NCBI GenBank assembly: GCA_002347985.1
Contig: DDYM01000061.1
Location: 123,855 to 141,994 of the forward strand
DNA length: 18,140 nucleotides
Direction: 5' to 3'
Source: Bacteroidetes bacterium UBA2234
Lineage (GTDB): Bacteria > Bacteroidota > Bacteroidia > NS11-12g > UBA955
Positions 1 to 8,504 of this stretch are shown here, one piece after another; position 1 is the first letter of the stretch, and each line of letters opens with the position of its first letter. Made by a program: the position numbers and the translations under genes. The notes under the pieces are model-generated. The model made no database searches. It was given only the letters and a program-made list of their open reading frames with translations, and was not told where the DNA came from.

Positions 1-45
1 GGCTCCCTCTTTTTGTTTCGTGTTTATAGTAGTTAGATCAGCGAC

Positions 46-2052
46 TTATCTCACGCCATTCATCATCTTCAGAAGTTTACCACTCAACAAGAACAACACG
101 ATAGATGCAGCTCCTGCCATGAAAACAAACAACATGAAGAAATCATAAAGTGTTTCTATTTTAACAAAGAATGTTGGCTTTTGAGGCTTCAAATTCCAGG
201 TTTGCAGGCGCTCTTCTTTGGTTGCGACCTTTACACCGTTGACTTTGGTTACAACATCTACAGAATCATGGGTAATCAGTGTGGTATCATTCAACAAAAT
301 ACCACGATCGAAGTATTTGTTGTTAGATTTAATCACTTTCAAATGGAAGACAGAAATGTCTTTTGTCACAGCAGCAACAAAAGGTTTGACGTGCATTGGA
401 CAAGTCCCACTGCTCATGCATGAGTCAGTACATACATGTTTGGAATTATCTGCAGCAGGAACATTATTCATGGTAATGGCAACTACAGAATCCGTTTTGG
501 TATCTGCAGCCTTCACCGTTTTAACCGCTGCTGTAGCCAATGAATACGTTCCTTTTGGATCCGCTTTCCAAACGTTGGTATCAAGCGTATTTGCAGTGAA
601 CATTGCCATCACAGATGCATCAGCTTTGGCAGAGTAACGCTTTTCCATTTTTACTTCTTCTGGATACAAAGCACTTAATGTTCCGGCAAATTTGTTGGCA
701 GCCGCAGTTGAAAGGAACCAAACGCCCATCAACAAAGAAGCCAATTTTACTGGAGCCAATTTGTTCACCATAGAAAGTCCAATAGGTGACAAACACAACT
801 CACCAAAAGTGTGGATCGTATACAACGAAACCAACCAAACCATACTCAATTTTGTACTAGGATCGATGCCTTTCACACCGAAAGCGATAACCAAGTAACC
901 CATGGCCAAAAGGAACAATCCCATCGCCTGTTTGAAGGGTGATGCTGGCTCCATGTTACGTTTGCCCATCCATCCCCACAACCAAACAAATAAGGGGGCA
1001 AAAATCACGATGGCAACGGCATTAATACTCTGAAAATATGAGGTAGGAATTGTAGTTCCGAAAATCTCACGATTGGTTTGCTCTTCTGCGAAGTAGGTCA
1101 ACGAAGCACCTGCTTGCTCAAATGCCGCCCAGAAAAATATCACAAAGAAGGCCGCAATATAAATTACCCAAATACGCTGGCGTTCCACTTTGCTCAAAGT
1201 TGGATCGGTAATGATGTAACCCGGAGCCGCAATTGTAAGAGAGAAGATGAAAGATCCAATCCAGTCCATATCGGCCCGATATTTAAACAAATACAACAAG
1301 ATTCCAAACACCCCAGCCCAGATTCCCATTGCTGTGTAATTCACTGGTGCCGCGGGGGCGTCAGTTTTTACTTCTCTCGCAGAATTTGGCTTTTCACCAA
1401 TTTGCTCACCCTCAGGCGTAACGATGTATTTGTTCTTTAAAGTGATGAAAAGAATCAAACTCACGCACATACCCAAACAAGCTGCCATGAATCCCCAACG
1501 GAAATCTGCTGCATTGCCAGTATCGCCCAAGTAACCGCACAACAATGGCGCGATAAAGGCTCCCAAGTTGATACCCATGTAGAAAATGGTAAACGCTGAG
1601 TCTACACGCTTATCTCCTGCTGGGTACAACTGACCAACCATCGTAGAAATATTGGGTTTGAAGAAACCGTTTCCGATAATCAAAAAGCCCAATCCAGTAA
1701 ACATCAAGGGTGCCGCGATATTGACTTCCTGATAAAAAGTACCCGCGAAGAACATAAACAATTGTCCGATGGCCATCAAAACGCCACCGATAATAATCGA
1801 CTTCCGGTTACCCCAATAACGATCAGCCATGTATCCACCCAACAAAGGCGTTAAGTATACAAGTCCTGTGTAACTGCCGTAAATTTCTGAGCCCAAGGCC
1901 TTGTCGAATAGCAAAGCTTTGGTCATAAATAAAACAAACAAGGCGCGCATGCCGTAATAGCTAAAACGCTCCCACATTTCGGTCACAAACAAAACGTACA
2001 ACCCTTTCGGATGCGATTTGTCGGAATACATTTGGTCTTCTGATGTTGTCAT
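46..2052 (-). CDS. POT/PTR2 family proton-coupled peptide transporter with large periplasmic insert
   Basis: Inner-membrane major-facilitator symporter expected to import di- and tripeptides with protons. The 668-residue protein carries the POT hallmarks: ExxERF at residues 25-30 followed by YYG, the TM4 lysine in GNGFFKPN (K132), the PTR2 signature FYMGINLGA (157-165), and the TM7 and TM10 glutamates in FEQAG (E312) and FGELCLSPIG (E418). Residues 240-280 hold the two extra helices between the N- and C-terminal bundles found in bacterial POT proteins. The odd part is about 165 residues (roughly 463-628) between TM11 and TM12, which the expected topology places in the periplasm; it contains H539-V-C541, C545 and C551-P-M-H554. 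Bacterial POTs are often near 500 residues, so this insert explains the extra length. The ATG start at 2052 places the ExxERF motif at its usual distance from the N-terminus. The family is certain; the substrate is inferred. Confidence 0.93.
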   Translation of the reverse strand: MTTSEDQMYSDKSHPKGLYVLFVTEMWERFSYYGMRALFVLFMTKALLFDKALGSEIYGSYTGLVYLTPLLGGYMADRYWGNRKSIIIGGVLMAIGQLFMFFAGTFYQEVNIAAPLMFTGLGFLIIGNGFFKPNISTMVGQLYPAGDKRVDSAFTIFYMGINLGAFIAPLLCGYLGDTGNAADFRWGFMAACLGMCVSLILFITLKNKYIVTPEGEQIGEKPNSAREVKTDAPAAPVNYTAMGIWAGVFGILLYLFKYRADMDWIGSFIFSLTIAAPGYIITDPTLSKVERQRIWVIYIAAFFVIFFWAAFEQAGASLTYFAEEQTNREIFGTTIPTSYFQSINAVAIVIFAPLFVWLWGWMGKRNMEPASPFKQAMGLFLLAMGYLVIAFGVKGIDPSTKLSMVWLVSLYTIHTFGELCLSPIGLSMVNKLAPVKLASLLMGVWFLSTAAANKFAGTLSALYPEEVKMEKRYSAKADASVMAMFTANTLDTNVWKADPKGTYSLATAAVKTVKAADTKTDSVVAITMNNVPAADNSKHVCTDSCMSSGTCPMHVKPFVAAVTKDISVFHLKVIKSNNKYFDRGILLNDTTLITHDSVDVVTKVNGVKVATKEERLQTWNLKPQKPTFFVKIETLYDFFMLFVFMAGAASIVLFLLSGKLLKMMNGVR

Positions 2053-2198
2053 GATGGATTTCTATTAATCTATCGGCCAAAATAGAAAGAAAAATTGATT
2101 CTCCATACGATTGTGGGTTTTTCATCCATGAAAATTGAGTTTATGTGGGCAAATCAGCGGTGATTTATGACTTTGGTATTAATTTGCAGGCTGAAACG

Positions 2199-3230
2199 AT
2201 GCTAACGGCCAAAGAAATAGCGAAACAGATAGGTGGACAGATTCTTGTTTCTGAGTCTGATGTAATCATAACCAATGCAGCAAAATTGGAAGAAGGCAAA
2301 TCCGATTCACTGGGTTTTTTATCCAATCCAAAGTATGAGCAAGCGCTTTATGAGACTCATTGTGGTGCGGTGATCGTTCCACTGAATTTCAAACCACAAC
2401 ATCCAATAGCCGCTGTATTAATACATCACGATAATCCTTATTTTGCTTTTTGTACGATTTTGGGTAAGTATTTCGACCCCAATAAGCATCGCACAGGAAT
2501 TGAATCCAAACACATCCATGAAACTGCTAAGCTCGGTAATGATGTGCATATTGGGTCAACCGCCTATTTAGAAGAATCCGTTTCAGTTGGAAACAATACA
2601 ATCATCTACCCCGGTGCATACATTGGCCGGAATGTTAAAATTGGCAACAATTGTATCATCTATCCAAATGTTGTGATTTACTCCGACTGTATTGTAGGAA
2701 ATCATTGTATAATTCAAGCCGGAAGTGTAATTGGTGGTGACGGCTTTGGCTTTGCACCTGTGAATGGCAAATATGTCAAGATCCCTCAAGTGGGAAATGT
2801 CGTGCTCGAAGATTGGGTGGAAGTTGGAAGCAACTGTAGTATCGACAGGGCAACGATGGGAAGCACTGTGATAAAGACGGGGACCAAACTCGACAATCTT
2901 GTTCAAATTGCGCACAACGTAGAAATTGGTGAGCATACGGTGATTGCTGCCCAGACAGGAATTTCAGGCAGTACCAAAGTAGGCGGATACTCTCAATTTG
3001 GCGGACAGGTGGGTGTTGCTGGGCACTTAACCATCGCACCAAAGACATCTGTAGGTGGACAAGCGGGTATCACTGGAAATGTGACCGAAGAAAATCAAAA
3101 ACTCACTGGAACCCCAGCCACTGATGTGAGAACATTCTTGAAGAGTGTTGCGAATAACCGAAAACTCAGCGCCATGATGCAGGAGTTAGAAACATTAAAA
3201 CGCGAAATCGAATCAATTAAAAAATTATAG
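2199..3230 (+). CDS. lpxD: UDP-3-O-(3-hydroxyacyl)glucosamine N-acyltransferase LpxD
   Basis: Cytoplasmic third enzyme of lipid A synthesis; transfers a 3-hydroxyacyl chain from ACP to the 2-amino group of UDP-3-O-acyl-glucosamine. The N-terminal uridine-binding domain (about 1-100) is followed by a left-handed beta-helix of hexapeptide repeats (about 101-290) and a C-terminal helix rich in Leu, Glu and Lys (315-343). The catalytic His in LVQIAHN is residue 239 and a second conserved His in GVAGH is 276, the same numbers as in the E. coli enzyme. An in-frame GTG at 2145 would add 18 residues, but the ATG at 2199 begins with the family-typical MLTAKEIA and gives 343 residues, the usual size, so I chose it. 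First gene of a plus-strand operon; the next gene starts 10 bases after its stop. Confidence 0.96.
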   Translation: MLTAKEIAKQIGGQILVSESDVIITNAAKLEEGKSDSLGFLSNPKYEQALYETHCGAVIVPLNFKPQHPIAAVLIHHDNPYFAFCTILGKYFDPNKHRTGIESKHIHETAKLGNDVHIGSTAYLEESVSVGNNTIIYPGAYIGRNVKIGNNCIIYPNVVIYSDCIVGNHCIIQAGSVIGGDGFGFAPVNGKYVKIPQVGNVVLEDWVEVGSNCSIDRATMGSTVIKTGTKLDNLVQIAHNVEIGEHTVIAAQTGISGSTKVGGYSQFGGQVGVAGHLTIAPKTSVGGQAGITGNVTEENQKLTGTPATDVRTFLKSVANNRKLSAMMQELETLKREIESIKKL

Positions 3231-3240
3231 TCATTTCAAA

Positions 3241-4650
3241 ATGAATCAATTAAATCCAAAACAAACAACTTTAAAAAATGCCATCACAATCTCTGGTGTT
3301 GGTTTGCATACAGGTGCCAATGTCACATTGACGTTGAATCCCGCCGCCGAGAATCACGGTTATAAGTTCAGAAGAATCGATTTGGAAGGCTCCCCTATCA
3401 TTGAAGCCGATTGCGATCTGGTTACAGATACAAGTCGTGGTACAACGTTAACGAAAGGAAATGCCTCAGTATCAACGGTAGAGCATGTTCTGGCCGCTTT
3501 GGTAGGCATGGAAGTTGACAATGTTTTGATCGATATTAACGGTCCAGAAATGCCGATTATGGACGGAAGCAGTCGTCCCTTCGTGGATGCCATTGAAGCC
3601 AATGAAATCATAGAACTCGAAGCAGAGAGAGAATATTTTGAGATTCCTTATAACATCAACTTTACGGATGAAGAAAATAAGGTTGAAATCATTGCGATGC
3701 CTGTAAACGACTACAGATTAACTGTTATGGTTGATTACAATTCCCCCGTTTTGGGCAGTCAGCATGCCGCAATTACCAATATGGGCGAATTCAAAAAGGA
3801 GATTTCACCTTGCAGAACATTCTGCTTCCTTCATGAATTGGAATATTTGCTTCAGAACAATCTCATTAAGGGGGGTGATTTAAACAATGCAATTGTTGTA
3901 GTTGATAGAAAAGTTGAGCAAGACGAATTGGATCGATTGGCCTCAGTGTTTCATAAGAACACGGTTGAAGTTACCCAAAACGGCATCTTGAACAACTTGG
4001 ATTTGCGTTTTCAAAATGAGCCTGCACGACATAAATTGTTAGATATGATCGGCGATTTGGCTTTGGTAGGAATGCCAATCAAAGGGCAAATCATGGCTGC
4101 AAGACCTGGTCATGCGAGCAATGTAGCGTTTGCTAAAAAAATCAAACAAGTGATGAAAAAAGAAATGCGCAGAAAACAGGATGGTGCCCCCTATTACAAC
4201 CCCAATGAAAAACCTTTGTATGCCACCAAAGATGTGATGAAAATGCTTCCCCATGCCCATCCATTTTTGTTGGTCGATAAGATCATTTCGAAAACAGAGA
4301 ATTCCATTGTGGGCATCAAAAATATCACTTTTGACCAACCATTCTTTGCAGGACATTTTCCGGGAGATCCAATTATGCCAGGGGTTTTGCAACTTGAAGC
4401 CATGGCTCAATGTGGAGGAATATTAATATTGAGTACTGTTGAAGATCCAGAAAACTATGGTACGTATTTCTTGAAAATCGACAATACGAAGTTCAAAGAC
4501 AAGGTAGTCCCAGGAGATACATTAATCATGAAATTGGAATTGATCGAACCCGTTCGTCGTGGATTGTGCATGATGCGAGGACGTGCATGGGTGGGAGAAA
4601 AATTGGTTTGTGAATCAGAAATGATGGCGCAAATCGTAAAAATCGCTTAA
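3241..4650 (+). CDS. lpxC-fabZ: Bifunctional LpxC deacetylase / FabZ 3-hydroxyacyl-ACP dehydratase fusion
   Basis: Residues 1 to about 300 are LpxC, the zinc deacetylase of UDP-3-O-acyl-GlcNAc and the committed step of lipid A synthesis: STVEHVLAAL with E81 and H82, HKLLD with the other zinc ligands H264 and D268, and H291 in the ARPGHAS motif. After a short charged linker (300-325), residues 326-469 are FabZ, which dehydrates 3-hydroxyacyl-ACP for fatty acid elongation: LPHAHPFLLVD (336-346), catalytic H372 in GHFPG, and E386 in LEAMAQ, with the 14-residue His-Glu spacing of E. coli FabZ. Both active sites look intact. The fusion is known from Bacteroidota and joins enzymes that use the same 3-hydroxyacyl-ACP pool. 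The ATG follows an A-rich stretch without a Shine-Dalgarno sequence; lpxA begins 24 bases after the stop. Confidence 0.97.
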   Translation: MNQLNPKQTTLKNAITISGVGLHTGANVTLTLNPAAENHGYKFRRIDLEGSPIIEADCDLVTDTSRGTTLTKGNASVSTVEHVLAALVGMEVDNVLIDINGPEMPIMDGSSRPFVDAIEANEIIELEAEREYFEIPYNINFTDEENKVEIIAMPVNDYRLTVMVDYNSPVLGSQHAAITNMGEFKKEISPCRTFCFLHELEYLLQNNLIKGGDLNNAIVVVDRKVEQDELDRLASVFHKNTVEVTQNGILNNLDLRFQNEPARHKLLDMIGDLALVGMPIKGQIMAARPGHASNVAFAKKIKQVMKKEMRRKQDGAPYYNPNEKPLYATKDVMKMLPHAHPFLLVDKIISKTENSIVGIKNITFDQPFFAGHFPGDPIMPGVLQLEAMAQCGGILILSTVEDPENYGTYFLKIDNTKFKDKVVPGDTLIMKLELIEPVRRGLCMMRGRAWVGEKLVCESEMMAQIVKIA

Positions 4651-4674
4651 TTCGTAAAACTAAGATTTAAAAAA

Positions 4675-5457
4675 ATGATTCAGCCCCTGGCATACGTTCA
4701 CCCCTCGGCAAAAATATCAGATCACGTAATCATTGATCCGTTTGTCACCATTCACGCCGATGTAGAAATTGGTGAAGGTACCCATGTTATGTCGGGTGCA
4801 ACCATTTTCAAAGGAACAAGAATTGGAAAAAGTTGTCGGATTTTCCCGGGCGCCTCTATCGGAGCGATACCCCAAGATTTAAAGTTTGACGGCGAAGAAA
4901 CCCTGACTATTATTGGCAATAACACCACGATTCGCGAATACGTAACAATAAACAAAGGCACCAAAGCTTCAGGTCTCACTAAAGTTGGCAACAATGTACT
5001 TTTGATGGCTTACGTTCACTTGGCACATGATGTTGTAATTGAAGACCATTGCATTTTGGCCAATAGTGTTCAAGTCGCAGGGCACGTTACCGTTGGCGAA
5101 TGGGCAATATTGGGCGGCGCTGCTCTCGTACATCAATTTGTTAAAATTGGTCGTCATGCCATGATCAGCGGTGGATCTCTAGTTAGAAAGGATGTCCCTC
5201 CATATACCAAAGCCGCAAGGGAACCTTTGAGTTATGAGGGTGTAAATAGCGTTGGACTGCGTAGAAGAGAGTTCTCCACGGAAAAGATTGCTGAAATTCA
5301 AGATATCTATAGAACCTTATTTGTTAAAGGTTACAATACGGCAAAATCAATTAAAATCATTGAAACCGAATTTTCCCCAACTACCGAGAGAGATGAAATT
5401 TTACAGTTCATTAAGGAATCTGATCGCGGTATCATGAAAGGCTACATCGCCAAATAA
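4675..5457 (+). CDS. lpxA: UDP-N-acetylglucosamine O-acyltransferase LpxA
   Basis: Cytoplasmic first enzyme of lipid A synthesis; moves a 3-hydroxyacyl chain from ACP to the 3-OH of UDP-GlcNAc. The 260-residue protein is close to the usual 262. It starts with hexapeptide repeats (1-185, typical VHP and IGE/IGK turns) and ends in a helical domain (about 195-260). PQDLKF (66-71) matches the substrate-binding NQDLKY of E. coli, H118 in HLAHD matches catalytic H125, and H137 and H153 match the other conserved histidines. By the same 7-residue offset, G166 falls at the E. coli hydrocarbon-ruler position G173; glycine there fits longer acyl chains, although branched-chain use cannot be read from sequence. 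The ATPase gene starts 2 bases after this stop, which implies co-transcription. Confidence 0.96.
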   Translation: MIQPLAYVHPSAKISDHVIIDPFVTIHADVEIGEGTHVMSGATIFKGTRIGKSCRIFPGASIGAIPQDLKFDGEETLTIIGNNTTIREYVTINKGTKASGLTKVGNNVLLMAYVHLAHDVVIEDHCILANSVQVAGHVTVGEWAILGGAALVHQFVKIGRHAMISGGSLVRKDVPPYTKAAREPLSYEGVNSVGLRRREFSTEKIAEIQDIYRTLFVKGYNTAKSIKIIETEFSPTTERDEILQFIKESDRGIMKGYIAK

Positions 5458-5459
5458 AC

Positions 5460-6116
5460 ATGAAAATTACTTTTCAAGATTGTGGCAAAAACTACCATAG
5501 AACGTGGTTGTTTCGGCATTTAAATCTTGAATTGGATTTAGGACTCGATACCCAGCCACTCAAATTGGCTCTTTTGGGCGGAAATGGCAGTGGGAAATCG
5601 ACATTAACGTTGATGATATCAGGGCAAACCAACCCAACGGAAGGAAGTATAGATTGGCTCGATATTCATGGCAAGCAGATCACTTCTGATTCATGGTATC
5701 AGCACATCGCACTTGCATCTCCGGCCCTTGAATTACCTGAGGAATTCACATTACAAGAATGGTTTAACTTTCACCAAAGTGTCAAGGGATTTGCTTCGGG
5801 TGTCACCTTAGATCGTTTGATCTCCATTTGTGGATTCTCGAACAATACAAAATCTAAGGCACTCCTCACCTTTTCCAGTGGAATGAAACAGCGTGTAAAG
5901 TTATGTATGGCTTTGATGGGAACTGAGTCATTGGTAATTCTCGACGAACCTTTAACCAATTTGGATCTCAATGGAAGTCAATTGTACGATGAGCTTCTCA
6001 AAACCTTTTTGGGAAATCGCGCATTAATCATTGCATCCAATCGAGAGGATGAATGGAAACCGTATTGCAATCAGGTTTTAGACGTCACCAAAATTAATGC
6101 TGAACAAGCAGTTTGA
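5460..6116 (+). CDS. Orphan ABC-type ATP-binding protein linked to lpxA
   Basis: A 218-residue nucleotide-binding domain with no membrane part. It shows Walker A GGNGSGKST (40-48), the ABC signature FSSGMKQR (138-145), Walker B LVILDEP with E163, and a D-loop LTNLD (165-169). Two switch residues differ from the consensus: the usual Q-loop Gln is not seen in IALASPALELP (83-93), and the H-loop position in LIIASNRED (189-197) reads Ser-Asn instead of His. No permease gene lies in this operon. Short A/C-rich spacing to lpxA (2 bases) points to a shared transcript and possibly an envelope role, but this is inference from position only. It may pair with a membrane protein encoded elsewhere or act without one. 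Its last 23 bases overlap the 3' end of the convergent FG-GAP gene. Confidence 0.85.
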   Translation: MKITFQDCGKNYHRTWLFRHLNLELDLGLDTQPLKLALLGGNGSGKSTLTLMISGQTNPTEGSIDWLDIHGKQITSDSWYQHIALASPALELPEEFTLQEWFNFHQSVKGFASGVTLDRLISICGFSNNTKSKALLTFSSGMKQRVKLCMALMGTESLVILDEPLTNLDLNGSQLYDELLKTFLGNRALIIASNREDEWKPYCNQVLDVTKINAEQAV

Positions 6117-8373
6117 TCGACGAACTCTGTCCTACCGCATTGGTAATTTTCACAAAATACACCCCATTACTTAGGTCTTGTATCGGAATTCCAACGCCTT
6201 GCTCATTCACACCCAAATGGGTTTGATATTGCAATTGAGATTGTAAGTTATACAATTCGATTTTCCAATCCGCTGTGGATGCACCCTTACCTCTAGAAAG
6301 TACAACGATATTTGATCCAGGATTGGGATACAAATTGGCCGCTACAGATTCTGTGATATTCACGTTAGAAGACAACTTTTTAGAATTCAATGAATTGGCC
6401 CACATCAATCCTCCTCTACCCAATCCAAATACCATTTCTTGCAATGAATCACCTGTAAGCTCTGCAAAAGCCGGTACAACTCGTGAACCCAATTTAGGCA
6501 AGGTAGAATCTGAAACAGTGTATTCAAAGAACCAACTTGTATCGGCGAGCAATGAATCGGTATAAGGATGGCCATCAATCTGATATAATCTTGTGTATCC
6601 GTAGGCGGTCCCAACCAAAAACTCCTTTTTTCCATCGCCATTGAGGTCTGTGACTCTTGGCACTGCATAACCAAATGATTTCCAATCACCTGGGCTCACA
6701 TCCACTCTCCATTCATTTCCTCGGGCACCCCAAGCATTTCTGGTTTTCAAAGTGTAATTATTGTATGATTTGTTTCCGGCTTCAAACAATGAAATACGAC
6801 CGTTATAATAACCAACCAACAAATCCATGTTTCCATCGGCATTGTAATCATAAAGAAAAGGCGCGGCATTGGTTTCTCCCATTTCCAGTGAAACCTTTAA
6901 CAAATCACGTGTTTTACAGGTCCATTTTACAGGTTGATTTACTCCAGCAACATTCTCATAGAGAACGATTCTACCATTGATCAATCCTATCAATAAATCC
7001 AAATCGCCATCGCTATCGATATCACCTACTGTTGGAATCATATGTTGATAGGCCAAATCGGGGGAGTCCGAAAATCTCATATAATTTCGGTCTTTAATCG
7101 TATAAACAGGATTCTTTGAGTCCCCAGTGTTTTCAAAAAGTGCGATATGATCCCTTACACCTTTTGTTGCTGCAAAATCACCATTATTCGCAACCAGCAA
7201 ATCTTGGTCGCCATCGGCATCAACATCTACAAACACAGGTGCTGTACGAGCGCCCAAGTCCAATGTTTTTTCGGTGAGTAAATTTGATTTTTCGTATTGA
7301 AAATTGGGTTTATTGCTCTGACCCAAATTCTTGTAGTACCAAATTTGATTGGTTTCTTTTACATCGGTAAAATTATTGGGGGCGATGACTAAGTCTTGCA
7401 CACCATCCCCACTGATATCCACCAAATAACCTGCAGGAAACATAATTTGATTGGCAGCCACCGTGTTTCTGGGGAAAATTGTATCGTAGGCAACCATCGT
7501 ATCATAATACGTTTTGGCTTGCGTCTTCCCATTCTTCAAATAAGTAAATCTCGGGAAACCGATATTGGAAATCATCAGTTCTTTGTCGCCATCGGCATCC
7601 GCGTCATACATCAAACAAGTTGCACCGCCAGTATGCCTCGGCTTTAACTTGTCTTTGTAAGGACATTCACCCAACAAAATAGAATTGTCAAACCCCTCAT
7701 TAAAATACCCAAAGCAAACATCCATAATTTGAAATTCGAAGGTGTCTTTGGACCATTTTTTCTCAGCTCGTACGTCTTTGAACAATCTGTAGGTATAATT
7801 CCCTTGATCATAAGACAAAATATCCAAATCCCCATCTCCGTCGATATCAGAGATTTCTGGCATATCGAACTTAGAAAAACTCAATGGGTTGTATAAATTA
7901 AAAAACGAGGAATCGAATTGATTGCGATAATACCAAGGACCAATCCCATTAAACTTCAACTTATTAGAACCTGAAGTAGTTTGGTTGATGTAAATAAGCA
8001 AATTACTGCTTTCAGATAAGGTAAAAATATCCCATTTCCCATCGCTATTGATATCTGCGGTTTTGTAGTAGTACAGGCCTTTTGGAAGCGATGCCTCATA
8101 TTCTGGAGCGTATTGAAAAACATCATTCTGTAATCTCAAAAATGGCATCACCTTAGAATCATATCGATCAAACACAATGATATCCAACAATTTGTCGCCA
8201 TTTAAGTCCATGTGTTGGAATTGTGGCGAATTAAAGCCTCCCCAAAATGGACTTTCAATTTGATTTGGACCATCGAAAACTTTAAATCCTTTTGAATTAC
8301 TTCTATAGTTTAACTGCGCATCCGCAGAGTTTAGCAAAAAGAAAACGGTAAGAAATAGTATAAGTTTACGCAT
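6094..8373 (-). CDS. Secreted FG-GAP/VCBS repeat beta-propeller protein with T9SS sorting domain
   Basis: A 759-residue exported protein. The frame is open to 8418, but the ATG at 8373 begins a clear signal peptide (MRKLILFLTVFFLLNSADAQ), so that start is preferred. About ten FG-GAP-like repeats follow, each with an Asp-rich Dx[DN]xDG calcium-binding loop and a hydrophobic LLVG-type strand; loops begin near residues 56, 107, 176, 257, 319, 383, 451, 509 and 576, and a degenerate one near 638. Such repeats fold as beta-propellers, often for adhesion or carbohydrate binding. The last 85 residues (about 675-759) are a T9SS type A sorting domain with YPNP (682-685) and the closing GVYFVKI and KLLVQH strands, so it should be secreted or anchored at the outer surface. 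Ligand and role are unknown. The 3' end overlaps the ATPase gene by 23 bases. Confidence 0.92.
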   Translation of the reverse strand: MRKLILFLTVFFLLNSADAQLNYRSNSKGFKVFDGPNQIESPFWGGFNSPQFQHMDLNGDKLLDIIVFDRYDSKVMPFLRLQNDVFQYAPEYEASLPKGLYYYKTADINSDGKWDIFTLSESSNLLIYINQTTSGSNKLKFNGIGPWYYRNQFDSSFFNLYNPLSFSKFDMPEISDIDGDGDLDILSYDQGNYTYRLFKDVRAEKKWSKDTFEFQIMDVCFGYFNEGFDNSILLGECPYKDKLKPRHTGGATCLMYDADADGDKELMISNIGFPRFTYLKNGKTQAKTYYDTMVAYDTIFPRNTVAANQIMFPAGYLVDISGDGVQDLVIAPNNFTDVKETNQIWYYKNLGQSNKPNFQYEKSNLLTEKTLDLGARTAPVFVDVDADGDQDLLVANNGDFAATKGVRDHIALFENTGDSKNPVYTIKDRNYMRFSDSPDLAYQHMIPTVGDIDSDGDLDLLIGLINGRIVLYENVAGVNQPVKWTCKTRDLLKVSLEMGETNAAPFLYDYNADGNMDLLVGYYNGRISLFEAGNKSYNNYTLKTRNAWGARGNEWRVDVSPGDWKSFGYAVPRVTDLNGDGKKEFLVGTAYGYTRLYQIDGHPYTDSLLADTSWFFEYTVSDSTLPKLGSRVVPAFAELTGDSLQEMVFGLGRGGLMWANSLNSKKLSSNVNITESVAANLYPNPGSNIVVLSRGKGASTADWKIELYNLQSQLQYQTHLGVNEQGVGIPIQDLSNGVYFVKITNAVGQSSSIKLLVQH

Positions 8374-8481
8374 ATGGGTTTGTTTCGTGAATATAAGACA
8401 GACAATTTGCAGATTCAATTCGAAGCATGAGTTTCTTTCAATTTAATTAATTTATTCGCGATGACTCCGAAATATTAGCCA

Positions 8482-8496
8482 CCCCATTTTTTGGGG
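8482..8496. repeat. Short inverted repeat in the divergent FG-GAP/murF intergenic region
   Basis: CCCCA, loop TTTTT, TGGGG: a perfect 5-bp stem with a 5-base loop, between two divergently transcribed genes and just upstream of the candidate murF promoter. It could be an operator or a chance palindrome. It is not placed to terminate a known gene. The rest of 8374-8541 is AT-rich with no gene. Confidence 0.35.
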
Positions 8497-8504
8497 ATTT
8501 ATTG

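Noticed and set aside
2143..2186. Possible promoter before lpxD (TGACTTTG and TTAATTTG)
   Set aside because: Each misses one fixed base of TAnnTTTG and neither has a TTTG at the right distance upstream, so I did not annotate it.
2145..2198. GTG start that would lengthen LpxD by 18 residues
   Set aside because: The ATG at 2199 begins with the family-typical N-terminus and puts catalytic His at residue 239 and a second His at 276, as in E. coli LpxD.
4039..4410. Antisense open frame of 123 codons inside lpxC-fabZ
   Set aside because: It lies opposite conserved catalytic motifs, shows no domain or signal peptide, and is best explained as a shadow of the real gene. The same applies to other long antisense frames, for example 9458-9763 in murF and 2583-2936 in lpxD.
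6600..8220. Recurring DNA words resembling ccatcgccatc, as a possible repeat array
   Set aside because: They are spaced irregularly by about 170-230 bases and encode the calcium-binding Asp-rich loops of the FG-GAP repeats, so they are protein-level repeats and not a CRISPR or DNA element.
8374..8418. N-terminal extension of the FG-GAP protein in the same frame
   Set aside because: The signal peptide begins at the ATG at 8373; the 15 upstream residues would place polar residues ahead of it and look non-coding.
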